Assembly: GCF_047663525.1 (NCBI RefSeq)
Contig: NC_092590.1
Span: forward strand, 9,630,001-9,694,000
Direction: 5' to 3'
DNA: 64,000 nt
DNA from: Anas platyrhynchos
Taxonomy: Eukaryota; Chordata; Aves; Anseriformes; Anatidae
Shown: positions 26,790-36,231 of the stretch, piece by piece
Layout: each line of letters opens with the position of its first letter
Numbering within the stretch: the first letter of the stretch is position 1
Made by a program: the position numbers and the translations under genes
The notes under the pieces: generated by a model
Databases searched by the model: none
Seen by the model: the letters and a program-made list of their open reading frames with translations, nothing else
What the model was told of the DNA's origin: nothing

Positions 26790-27900
26790 TCCTAAATGAG
26801 TTGATCTTCAGTGTAAGTGGAAGATGCTTATTTGGGGGGTTTCTGTAGGCTGTTTTACACTCCTAGACTAATACATATTCCTTACTACTTCTAACAAAAA
26901 ACAGATTATTATAATTAGCTTCCGGGGTCCAGTCCCTCCTACTGGAGCATGCACATCAGTCTCCTCTGGGGGTCTCTAGGGGTCTTTCATGCTGAAGGCT
27001 CGTAGTCTTCCTCTCCAAGTTTTTTTCTCGTCCTTCCCTTTGTACTCCTTTGGCACCGTCCCAAGTTTATAGAACATTTTCTGCAGGTCTTGTCTCCCAG
27101 CCATCCTTCAGCTTCTTTTTTCTTCTTCTTAATCTCTTGGCCACCTGGCCAGATACCAGAGGTTTGCATAATATCCCATAACAGTCACCAGTTGTTAGCA
27201 GTTGTTCTGAAACCTCCAGACATCAAAGACTTCATACAAACACAAATAGCTTTCTTATTGACACTTCACCAGTAATTAAAACATTCTTCCCCAGCCATTC
27301 ACAGGGACAGTCACACCTAGAGCAGTGTTAAGTTAATCTGGAAGAAGACAGAAAAATGGCTGTAACTGTTAGAAGTCTGGAATAGCAAAAGCAAACAGGT
27401 TCATAAATTTGAGGAGCATTTTCTGAAGACTTGATAAATTGACTAGAATGAGGGGGAGACTGGGACACACTGCGTCTGTGGTTCAAGAATTAAATTGCCA
27501 GTGCAGGGCCCAGAGGCAGACAGGACTGTTCTTTATGGACACGAATTGTTAACACATTCCTCACAGTCACCTATCCTGATTGTACGTGTGTATAGGCATA
27601 CTCGGGTTATTATGTAAAGCAATGCCTTTTATTTAATATTTATTTATTTAATATTTGGAATGTTTGATGTTCGTGTGTGCGTGTTGGTGGAGCACAGACT
27701 CCCCGCACACCCAGCGCTGTTTACTCGCCTTTTACAGATATTCTTTTATGTTACTAAAGTCAGAGTTGAGACTTGATTTATAACCAAGCGTAAACGAGCC
27801 CAACTTCAATGTGAGTTTCAGATGCCTCATTTCTGGGGGTTCTGTGGGCTCCTTGGAGCCGCCTCAGCCTCCTCCCTCCGCCTCCCCTCCCCTCAGCCCC
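26790..27900. other. Intergenic spacer between RSPH and the CENPE promoter
   Basis: About 1.1 kb. The section around 26,920-27,320 has a CT-rich texture that reminds me of dispersed avian repeats, but I cannot name a family. At 27,629-27,660 there is a short repeat built from TTTATTTAATA. The last 100 bases become C-rich and CpG-rich, which marks the start of the CENPE-side CpG island. No gene seen. Confidence 0.4.
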
Positions 27901-27950
27901 CTCCCGGCTCCCCTCAGCCCCGCCCCCGCCCCCGGCAGCAGCGGCGCGGG

Positions 27951-27982
27951 CCAATAAGAGGCGGCCTCGGGCCCCGTTCGAA
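27951..27982 (+). promoter_or_regulatory. CCAAT box and CHR-like element of the CENPE promoter
   Basis: CCAAT is at 27951-27955 and TTCGAA at 27977-27982, 21 bases apart, within a GC-rich island. NF-Y CCAAT boxes paired with a CHR element (TTTGAA or TTCGAA) are the known signature of DREAM/MuvB-controlled G2/M genes, the class to which CENPE belongs. The motif is visible; the regulation is inferred. It lies before the broken plus-strand copy, so that copy may still be transcribed. Confidence 0.5.
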
Positions 27983-28002
27983 CCCGGCGGCGGCCGGGCC
28001 CG

Positions 28003-28194
28003 GGCTCCTGAGGCGGCTCCTGAGGCGGCTCCTGAGGCGGCTCCTGAGGCGGCTCCTGAGGCGGCTCCTGAGGCGGCTCCTGAGGCGGCTCCTGAGGCGG
28101 CTCCTGAGGCGGCTCCTGAGGCGGCTCCTGAGGCGGCTCCTGAGGCGGCTCCTGAGGCGGCTCCTGAGGCGGCTCCTGAGGCGGCTCCTGAGGC
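28003..28194 (+). repeat. Perfect 12-bp minisatellite, 16 units, in the CENPE 5' UTR
   Basis: The unit GGCTCCTGAGGC repeats 16 times without a single mismatch and stops 9 bases before the CENPE ATG at 28204. Each unit contains the near-palindrome CCTGAGG. Antisense translation gives (PPQE)n, and the sense frame without stops gives (RLLR)n; I consider both non-coding by-products. Confidence 0.97.
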
Positions 28195-28203
28195 GCCGCG
28201 GGG

Positions 28204-31200
28204 ATGGCTGACGAAGGGGCCGTTACCGTCTGCGTGCGGCTGCGGCCGCTCCTCGCCAGGTGAGGGCGAGGGCGAGGGGCTGGGCGGCGTGGGGGTGCGG
28301 GTGCGGGTGGAGCTGGTGAGCTTAGCGGGGGGCTTTGTCTCGTAGGGAGAGCGCTCTGGGGGACGAGGCGGCGCCTCACTGGAGGAGCGAGGGGAACACG
28401 GTCTCAGAAGTGAGCGGTGCCCGAGCCTTCAGCTACGGTGAGTGTGTGGGAAGGAGCAGCTGGGGCTGCCGCGGGCCTGCGGGATGTGCGGCTGCAATGC
28501 GTCCTGGCACTGCTGCCCGTGGCTCGTGTTGTTGTGCCCGGGCTCGAAATGCTTCGGGTGTGGTGTTTGTGTGGCAGTGCTGACCAGGAGTTCTCCTTTG
28601 GGAACCAACGTCCTGCTCTCGGTGCCTGTCCCTGTGCTGGGCTGCACTGCAGAGTGTTTTTGAGCTGGGCTCTGTTGATCTGCAAGCGAGGTGGCAGATG
28701 CCCTCTGGAGAGCTCCCATTTCAGTGACAAGTGGCTGCGCTGAGCCCAGAGCATTGGGATGAGCCCAGAGCATTGGGATGACGTGCACGTGAGATCCTTT
28801 TGCTTTCAGCATCTTCCTGCTGCTCCACCGTACTGCCTCCAGACACGATTTACCACAGCATACAGGTGAACGTGGCCCAAGCTACAGCATTAACAAGTAG
28901 CCTGTCTTGTCAGGCTTACAGTCCTGATACATAGATCAGCCTTAACCGTTTTTAGGGTTCAGTGGGATGACTCCATCTGTCATTCTTAGTTTCTTTGAGG
29001 CTCTGTTGTCTTTGCATCATCACTTTTGGTGTTGGGTTTAATCTTTTGTTCCTGAAGGCTGGCACAGTAGTGACACAACTGTGTTTTATGTTTAAATCAT
29101 CCTGTAAAGACTCTGTCCATGATACAATACTTGAAGTCAGCATTGCTGAATCAGATGACGGCTTGTTTCTGATTTGCAGTGCAATGTTCTTAAATGCTTT
29201 TTTTCTTTTTTTTTTTTTTTAAGATCGTGTCTTTCACTCAAGTGACAACACACAGCAATTATACGAAGGTGTAGCTGTTCCAATTATACAATCAGCCGTG
29301 CAAGGATACAACGGTAGGTTGTACAACTGTGTTTTAATCCTATTTGTAATGCAGTTTGGAAATAGTCGGTAAGACTTAATCATCTTCCTAGGCACAATCT
29401 TTGCTTATGGACAGACCTCCTCAGGGAAGACGTACACCATGATGGGGAACGAAGATTGTGTAGGCGTTATTCCTAAGGCAATCCAACATGTCTTCAAACT
29501 TATTTGTGAGGTGAGTAACTCCATGAAATGGAGGTGACTGAAAGGACTACCAATATTTTTGAATGTTAAAGGAAAACTAATTTTAGCATTAAGGAGTTTG
29601 TGAAGAAAATAAACAGTTTATATTGGAGGATATGTTGCACTCACTTTGCTAAGCTTGCAGAGATGCCATTGGTTTTAAAAAGTACAAAAATGTGAAATAG
29701 TTGGAATCAAATCAGTAACAAAACAATTGCTTTTAAGCTTGCCAATATATTATGCTTGAATTACAAGCTTAGGCAAGGTGATGTGCAGCTTTCTTCTTTG
29801 TTTTTCTATTTTAAAATTGAGCTTCAAAATACTAACAATATTAATGACTTTTTTTTTTAAGCGGGAAGAATATTGAACTTACTTGAGGCTTTCAAAAGAA
29901 TCGTAAGCCAGACTGGTCAATGCTAATAGTTTGAGAGTTGTCTGGGAATCTAGGTATAACATGGGATAAGCCTGCTAGAAAGGATTCACTGGGTCTGCAC
30001 CCAGGACATAGGACACTGGCTGCCTAAGCATAGGACACTGAAGCCCTCCGTGCTGGGGAATGGACTAGCAGATTGATGTGAGCATATCAGGAGCAGTATG
30101 TAAGGCACTGACTTCAGGTGACAAAGCTGCTCCTTATGGCTTTTGGGTAGTTTGAGTCCACTAGAGACAGCTGTCGTTAACCCTGGACTTTGAATGTACA
30201 AGGCTGTCGGTTCTTCTGAGAAGGTGAAGTGGCTGTGCTATGTCTGGTTCTTGTCCGGCTGTCATCTGTATGGACATGCATGAGATCCAGCTGGATTGAT
30301 ATCGCATAGCATATCATCAGATAGCCAAATATGTATTGTGTCCTCACTGTTAAGTTGGGAAGGCTTCTGTGCAACTCATTGCAGCACTCCAGGGGCCCAA
30401 ATCCTGTTATGTGGTATGAAGTAAGGAGAAAGTACAAATTGAAATGTTATTTGCAGAGTATTTCACAGAATCACAGGATTTCTAGGTTGGAAGAGACCTC
30501 AAGATCATCGAGTCCAACCTCTGACCTAACGCTAACAGTCCGCACTAAACCATATCCCTAAGCTCTACATCTAAACGTCTTTTAAAGACTTCCAGGGATG
30601 GTGACTCCACCACTTCCCTGGGCAGCCCATTCCAATGTCTAACAACCCTTTCGGTAAAGAAGTTCTTCCTAACATCCAACCTGATTTGCTTCTGCCTTGA
30701 GTATTTTGGGTTATCAATATTGGTTATGTGAAATGTTCACTGCTCCTCTGAGTTGCAGAATACCTTAGGGTCTACAAAAGTATTTAAAGCCAAGTAATTA
30801 TTTTTTTTTTTTTCTGCAAGTGCCAATATTAATTGCGTGTCTAAATACAACATAAACATTGTAAATGAAATTCACATTCCTCTGGCCCTGACTACCTACT
30901 AAGTGAAGATTATTAATGCTCATTTGTGATGGACTTTGATTCATTTGGGTTATTCTAAAAGACTTGATACTGGGTGCTGATGTGTCACAGTGCATTTTGG
31001 TACTGGCGATTTAACTCTGGACAATCCCTCTGAGCATAACACAACACCTTGACATGTTGAATAAAACAACATTTAGATACATCTTCAAGAAAGAAAATAC
31101 TGTGTAATACCTAGGTCTCCGACTGAAAGAAGGCTGCAATATAAATCGGAGTTTGTTCATTCTGGGCCAAGTTATCAAAAAGCTTTGTGACGACCCTTCT

Positions 31201-31510
31201 GGGTAAGTGCTTGTGTTGACATACCTCTTTTTGGACAAGTCACTGATAAATTAAGAAGTTAAATCTCTTTAGACATCAAATAGTATTCTATATGGCTCTC
31301 CTAAATGTTCTGTCACCTTAAGACAATACTGTTTTTTCATAGAAAAATGACTTTTTAAATCTGTTTTCTTACTTTCCCCTCAGTTTCATAAATTACCGTG
31401 ACAGCAAGCTGACTCGAATTCTACAGAATTCTCTTGGAGGAAATGCTAAGACGGTTATTATTTGTACAATCACTCCTGTGTCTTTTGATGAAACACTCAG
31501 TACTCTTCAG
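28204..31510 (+). pseudogene. CENPE: CENPE 5' partial copy: kinesin motor exons 1-4 plus two later motor exons
   Basis: CENPE is the kinesin-7 kinetochore motor that carries and holds chromosomes at the spindle equator. Exons seen: 28204-28259 (MADEGAVTVCVRLRP), 28346-28437, 29224-29313 (DRVFHS...), 29392-29510 with the P-loop GQTSSGKT, 31115-31202 ([17 protein letters not shown]) and 31384-31510 ([16 protein letters not shown]). Splice sites and reading are good in each, but about 145 residues between the fourth and fifth exons are absent. These hold the family's switch I (SSRSH type) and switch II (DLAGSE type) motifs. Direct splicing of exon 4 (phase 0) to the next exon (phase 1) gives a stop after three codons. 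No exon following TLQ is found before an LTR. The complete coiled-coil part of CENPE is on the other strand. I call this a decayed partial duplicate; a broken single gene or a misassembly remains possible. Confidence 0.75.
30464..30690 (-). mobile_element. CR1 LINE 3' end inside the motor-exon gap
   Basis: The element starts at the left with the inverted CR1 tail (CACAGAATCACAGGATTTCT) and runs through the ORF2 terminus. It lies within the 1.6-kb interval where the missing CENPE motor exons should be. It is very similar in subfamily to the CR1 3' end at 34,605-34,855. The rest of the interval (29,511-31,114) holds no exon I can find. Confidence 0.9.
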
Positions 31511-31847
31511 GTAAACCTTCTTGCCTGTTGTCAAGCATCATTCTGACTCTAGACTTTAATATTGATGTCTTGGGGTGGGGGGAAAAACGTGACGGGCAGG
31601 GGTCTTTAGTCACTGGAACCTTCTAAAGGTCCTCTGCACTTAGGACATGAAATGTGTTTATTTTGTACTCCGTGTGTTCTCTCAGTCACATTGTTGTACT
31701 ACTTTGGCTAGCTAGAGCTTTTTGGCAGTTTGACAACGTTTTAGCCAGCTTCTACAAGAAGAGAGGGTAAATGAACTAGAGATGAACTTTAGGCAGGATT
31801 GTCTTCCTTTTGGTGCTCTCTAGATCTTTATATTGAAAAATAATTAG

Positions 31848-32662
31848 GTGTGGTTTTGCTTAAGCACACTTTTCTGCCTGTTGTGGTTCCGCTCAAGTGT
31901 GCATCCGAGCTCCACCACAAGCACTCTCTCACTCCCCCTCCTCAAAGAGGAACGGGGAGAAAATATGATGAAAAGGGCTCAAAGGTTGAGATAAGGACTA
32001 GAAGATCACACAGGAATTATTTTAACGGGCAAAACAGACTCTGCATAAGGAGACAGTGAGATTTATTGCTTATTACTAACAAGCTAGAGAAGTGAGAAAC
32101 AAAGGAAAGAAACCAAAAGCACCTTTTTCTCCCCCCCCCCCCCCATCCACCCTCTTCCACCTCCTCCCCCCGAGTGGCGCAGGGGAACGGGGGAATGGGG
32201 GTTATGGTCAGTCTACAGCGCTTCTTCTCTGCCGCTCCTTCTTGGTCACTCTCGTCCCCTGTGCTGTGGGGACCCTCCCCCGAGATGCAGTCCTTGATGA
32301 ACTGATCCGGTGTGGGCTTCCCACAGGCAGCAGCTCTTCCAGAACTGCTCCAGATATGGGTCCGTACCACAGGGTCCATCCCTCAGGAGAAAACCGCTCC
32401 AACCTGGCTCCCCTACGGGCAGCAGCTCCTGCCAGATCACCTGCTCCTGCGTGGGCTCCTCTCCACGGGCTACAGGTCCGGCCCAGAATCTGCTCCGGCA
32501 GGGGTCTTCCACAGGCGGCAGCCTCCGTCGGTGCAGGGCCACCTGCTCCACCATGGGCTCCTCCACGGGCTGCAGGGGGACATCCTGCTCCGGTGTCTGG
32601 AGCACCTCTCCCCCTCCTTCTGCACTGACCTTGGCGCCTGCAAGGCTGTTCCTCACTCCTCA
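31848..32662. mobile_element. Avian ERV-type LTR fragment
   Basis: This matches my memory of a common avian LTR. It has a GCTCAAAGGTTGAGATAAGG block, a poly-C tract at 32,131-32,144, and a region of degenerate repeats built from CTGCTCC and CCACGGGCTGCAGG units (about 32,300-32,600). It breaks off abruptly at about 32,662, where CENPE-derived sequence begins, so its right end is lost. No internal retroviral coding sequence is attached. I cannot fix its family beyond an ERV LTR. The frames of 100-200 codons inside it are by-products of GC-rich composition. The 31,511-31,847 stretch before it shows nothing. Confidence 0.6.
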
Positions 32663-33150
32663 ACCAGAGTTGACAAGAGTAGAGCTCTCTGGATGTAATG
32701 CTATTTCTCTTATTTATTCTTTGAGTGATTAGAAAACTGAAATTCATGTCTAAACTTCTCTTGCTGCTAATGTGAATTCTAGAATTACTGGAAATCGTAT
32801 TTGACACAACTAATTTTAGTACTTGACAGTGAAGTGTACAGGCGAGGACAAACCCAGTTCTTGTTTTTCTCCATCACTACGGATTCAACAGTTAACTGAG
32901 ACTCTAGATAGTGTTTCAAGTGAAAAAGACCGGCTATTGGCTGAAAGAACTAGTCATTCTTGTCAGCTTAAAGAACAAATCTCATCCGCTACTGAAGAAA
33001 AAGATGAGCTACAAAAACTTCTTCAGGATACCAGGTCTGAGCGGGACCAGCTCAAGATGGAATTGCAAAAATCCTCTGAGATGGTTGGTGTTGCAAGTTG
33101 CACGCCTAAGTTAGGAATAATTTATCTTCTTGAATGGTACTTAAAAGTAC
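32663..33150 (+). pseudogene. CENPE: Inverted duplicate of one CENPE coiled-coil exon, acceptor destroyed
   Basis: About 488 bp here match, in inverted orientation, 49,612-50,099 of the minus-strand gene. The similarity is roughly 93-95% by eye and covers both flanking intron sequence and the exon (32,883-33,083, starting IQQLTETLDS). In the minus-strand copy the acceptor reads CACTACAG before ATTCAG; here it reads CACTACGG before ATTCAA, so AG is GG at 32881-32882. The frame itself is still open and several amino acids differ (for example D for E in SSEKD, K for S in DQLKM). The copy cannot be spliced normally and is best read as a relic. Confidence 0.85.
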
Positions 33151-33216
33151 CATGTGCACAAGTCGATGGGGCCGGATGGGATCCACCCAAGGGTACTGAG
33201 AGAACTGGCAGAGGAG
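33151..33216 (+). mobile_element. CR1 ORF2 scrap (reverse transcriptase)
   Basis: Translates to KSMGPDGIHPRVLRELAEE, a hallmark of the CR1 reverse transcriptase fingers region. Only about 66 bp remain. It sits exactly between two CENPE-derived pieces that are about 10 kb apart in the minus-strand gene, so it probably marks a deletion joint. Confidence 0.75.
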
Positions 33217-33348
33217 CATACTGAAGAAAAATGGACACAGGAATGAATCACGAACTAAGCTACGGTGAAGCTTCTCAAACTTCTCTGGCCTTCCTGCAAG
33301 AGTCCTCATCTGGGTGGCTTGTATCTTCAGTTCTTTCCAAATCAACAT
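33217..33348 (+). pseudogene. CENPE: Duplicate of CENPE 3' UTR segment
   Basis: From ATACTGAAGAAAAATGGACA onward, 132 bp match the minus-strand sequence 39,871-39,740, which lies in the CENPE 3' UTR after the stop codon at 40,125. A handful of substitutions separate the copies (for example GAACTAAGCTACGG against GAGCTAAGCTACAG). Its order after the coiled-coil exon piece agrees with CENPE gene order. Confidence 0.85.
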
Positions 33349-34855
33349 TTGCCGAGGCGATTGGCTCCAGGGCAGACGCGTTTGCGCAGGCAGGGCGAGC
33401 AGGCAGGGTGCGAGGGAAGGGCAGAGCACTCCCCCCGCCCATACAAACACCTCCTTACCGACAGCCATTAGCTAGGCTGCAATGGTCTCCGCCAGGCACG
33501 GTGCGCTCTCCAGGAAGTCGGTACACACCCAGACCGACTACCTGTTAAAAAATGCAGCAGTTCAGGCCACCGGATGCAAGGAGGGTCTGAGCCTGTTGCT
33601 GCCATTGGCAGGAGGCAGAGAAACTGTGTGCGTGAGGTGTGAGCAGGTGGATGACCTGATCCGCATGGTGGCAGAGCTCAAGGAGGAGGTGGAGAGGTTG
33701 AGGGCTATCAGGGAGTGTGAGCAGGAGATAGACTGGTGGAGCAACTCCTTGCAGGGCCTCAAGGAGAGGTACTAGGGTAAGACACCCCAAATGGGGGTGG
33801 ACCCCCTGCCCTGTCGCTGTCGGGCAGAGGGGGGGGATCTGGGAGTTGAGGAGGAATGGAGACAGGTCCCTGCTCGACATCGCAGGCGATGCCCTCCCCT
33901 TCCGGCCCCACCTTCCCAGGTGCCCTTACGCAACAGGTTTGAGGCCCTGGAGCTCGAGAAACAGGTTTGAGGCCCTGGAGCTCGAGAGACCGGTGGGTGA
34001 GGAAGAGGTAGCAAGTGTTCCTCGGAGGATGCCTAGGGCAAGGAGGTCGACTCCACGCCTCAGGACTGCCTCCATCAAGAAAGACAGAAGGGTTATTGTT
34101 TTGGGAGACTCTATCCTTAGGGGAACAGAGGGCCCTATTTGTCGGCCTGACCCTACCCGTAGGGAAGTCTGCTGCCTCCCTGGGGCCAGGGTTAGGGACG
34201 TTGCCAGGAAGCTTCCCAACCTGGTACGCCCCTCTGATTATTATCCTCTTTTGATAGTCCAGGTGGGCAGTGACGACATTGAAGACAGAAGCCTGAAGGC
34301 TATCAAACAAGACTTTAGGGGGCTAGGACGGTTAGTGGATGGAGCAGGAGTACAGGTGGTGTTTTCATCCATCCCTACAGTGACAGGGAAGGGTACAGAG
34401 AGGACACGGAAAGCCCACCTGTTAAACACATGGCTCAGGGGCTGGTGCCAACGCAGAAATCTTGGGTTTTTCGACCATAGGGCACTTTACTCGGCACCCG
34501 GCCTGATAGCCGCAGATGGGTCCCTATCTTTTAGGGGAAAAAGGATCCTGGGCCAGGAGCTGGCAGGGCTCATTGAGAGGGCTTTAATCCCCCCAGGATG
34601 AGGGGGAATGGGCTAAAGTTGTGCCAGGGGAGTTTTAGGCTGGATGTTAGGAAGAACTTCTTTACTGAAAGGGTTGTGAGGCATTGGAACAGGCTGCCCA
34701 GGAAGGTGGTGGAGTCACCATCCCTGGAAGTCTTTAAAAGACGTTTAGATGTAGAGCTTAGGGATATGTTTTAGTGGGGACTGTTAGCGTTAGGTTAGAG
34801 GTTGGACTCGATGATCTTGAGGTCTCTTCCAACCTAGAAATTCTGTGATTCTGAC
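33349..34855 (+). mobile_element. CR1 LINE with 5' UTR, ORF1 and 3' end but no ORF2
   Basis: Begins with a GC-rich CR1 5' UTR, then ORF1 (33,482-34,601). It then jumps at about 34,602 to the last codons of ORF2 ([21 protein letters not shown] pattern) and the 3' UTR, ending in the CR1 tail ATTCTGTGATTCTG. Almost all of the reverse transcriptase/endonuclease ORF is deleted, so the copy cannot move by itself. Most avian CR1 copies keep only the 3' end, so one keeping its 5' part is uncommon. Confidence 0.85.
33482..34601 (+). pseudogene. CR1 ORF1 protein with coiled coil and SGNH-type esterase domain, broken
   Basis: The N-terminal frame (33,482-33,775) has a CVRCEQVDDL cysteine pair and a Glu-rich coiled coil (about residues 55-97). 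It stops at TAG 33,773-33,775, after which the same frame remains CR1-like for about 60 codons. A 28-bp tandem duplication (33,933-33,960 and 33,961-33,988) then shifts the frame. The C-terminal frame (to 34,601) shows the esterase start RRVIVLGDSILRG, with the GDS catalytic serine block, plus the later block VQVGSDDI. Bird and turtle CR1 ORF1 proteins are known to carry such an esterase domain. The stop and the frameshift make this copy non-functional as a whole. Confidence 0.8.
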
Positions 34856-34877
34856 AGAAATGGACAGCAAAAGACTT

Positions 34878-34922
34878 GTAGCAAGCCATGGGATTTTTGC
34901 TGTTTCAAAAAATCCCTCAACA
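34878..34922 (-). mobile_element. Truncated 3' LTR and polypurine tract of the ERV
   Basis: The first ~45 bases of the LTR (minus strand TGTTGAGGGATTTTTTG...) match the start of the full LTR ending at 37,431. They are preceded in the minus direction by the A8G7 polypurine tract at 34,926-34,940. The rest of this LTR is missing toward 34,860. Confidence 0.8.
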
Positions 34923-35085
34923 ATTCCCCCCCTTTTTTTTCTCTTCTTCTTCTTTGAGCAAACCAAGCCTGATGTAACAGTTTTGCTAGTAACCCTATAA
35001 CCACTTTTATCACAATACAACACATAGTGATGATTGACACTACCACAAACAGAATCCTTAATCCCTCTTTGACTAATCCCAGTAA

Positions 35086-35838
35086 CTATCTATGCATCGT
35101 TTCAAACAAATCAGTGAACCATTGATTGAAAGGATTGATACCATATTGAATCTTTCTCATGTGCTGTTTCAGGAAAGTAATGGATTTGTGAATTGACTCA
35201 TTATGATCAAAAAGGTTTAAACAGCACATTCGCTTGGAGTCCTCCCCCCCATGGCTTTGAGCCAAAAGCAAGATGTCAATTTTACAATCCTGTAAAAGCA
35301 CATGTTGCAGACTATTTTGATCTGGTAACATCTCCTCGAGTATCTCTGTCGGGGCATGGGCTTGCTTCTCAGCCCAGCGTACCAATTTTTCTAAGTTCTT
35401 AATTGCGGCCACAGATGCCACTTCTGGCACTAAAATTGCCAATGCCACTCTAGCTGTAACACCAAGCAATTCAACATTATCATTGCAATCCGGTGCAAGC
35501 AACGCCCATTTGTGTCTGGTGACCTCACACAACTGTAACAAGCTAGGAGCAAATATAGTAGGTTTATCTAAGTAACACGGACATCTGATAGCATTTGCAG
35601 GGATACCTTGCCAGGCCCTATCCCCGCAAAGCAGAAAAACATCAGGAGGTAAGGCCAAAGCTGTACAATTGTTACAAACACTGTAGTTGTTACCCCTTCC
35701 CTCTGTGCCATAAGCCCCTAAACCCTGCCTAGCAGTGTCATTGTAATCACAGGTGTTATTTGTATTTCTGTACCCGTATGGCCCTTTCCAGGTTCCTGTA
35801 GCAGGGTCTCGGTAATTCATTCTTATTCGTGGTAACAC
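35086..35838 (-). pseudogene. env: Retroviral envelope fragment (end of surface unit and part of transmembrane unit)
   Basis: An open frame of 250 codons with a Cys-rich surface-unit end, a hydrophobic stretch (ARVALAILVPEVASVAA, about residues 129-145) that fits a fusion-peptide area, a heptad region, and then the region of the CX6CC motif. Only the CC pair (MCC) is kept; glycine stands where the first cysteine would be expected. The frame stops after the membrane-proximal region and shows no membrane anchor. The N-terminal part of the surface unit is also missing. I regard it as a non-functional remnant. Confidence 0.7.
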
Positions 35839-35892
35839 ATTTGGTGCTGCTCTATTTATTCTTTGAAAATGAATACTTGCAGGAGGGTCTTC

Positions 35893-36156
35893 TCAGTCCC
35901 TAGTCAAACATAAGTGATTCAAGACACCCAATGCCTCAGACAATCGTTCATCGATGTTCCTGATCTCTTTTAGTCTCACTAATTGTTCCTTTAAAACCTG
36001 ATGTGATTGTTCAACCATCACTTGGCCTGTGGGAGAAAATGGAACACTCATTTTAGGCTGAATCTGTAGGAAAATCCATTCCAGAACTCGAAAATGCTGC
36101 CCTATCATTCCACCCTTGCTATCACCTGTGTCACTTACACTACTCCTATTACCCAT
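35893..36156 (-). pseudogene. pol: Retroviral integrase fragment (pol)
   Basis: An 87-codon frame containing FSPTGQVMVEQSHQVLKEQL. This resembles the integrase catalytic-core segment that includes the final acidic residue (E in VEQ). Neither the zinc-binding N-terminus nor the rest of pol is present. It ends just upstream (in minus direction) of the envelope frame, which is the normal pol-env order. Confidence 0.65.
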
Positions 36157-36231
36157 GCTGTTGATGTCAGTGGCATCCTCCTGGTACCGTTTCTGTCTTT
36201 GTCGCCCCTTACTCTCCCCCTTTTCTTTTTG

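Noticed and set aside
27822..28211. Plus-strand frame with (RLLR)n
   Set aside because: Another reading of the same minisatellite; it ends over the CENPE start in a different frame.
27864..28379. Minus-strand 171-codon frame with (PPQE)n
   Set aside because: It is the antisense reading of the 12-bp minisatellite and of CENPE exons 1-2, open only because the repeat period is a multiple of three.
32300..32600. Regular short repeats that might suggest a CRISPR-like array
   Set aside because: Units are degenerate, spacing is irregular and the setting is a vertebrate LTR.
32208..32807. Minus-strand frames of 100-200 codons in the LTR
   Set aside because: GC-rich degenerate LTR repeats lack stops in several frames on both strands; no protein family is apparent.
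33759..34310. Minus-strand 183-codon frame
   Set aside because: Antisense shadow of CR1 ORF1, whose sense frame has the clear esterase motif.
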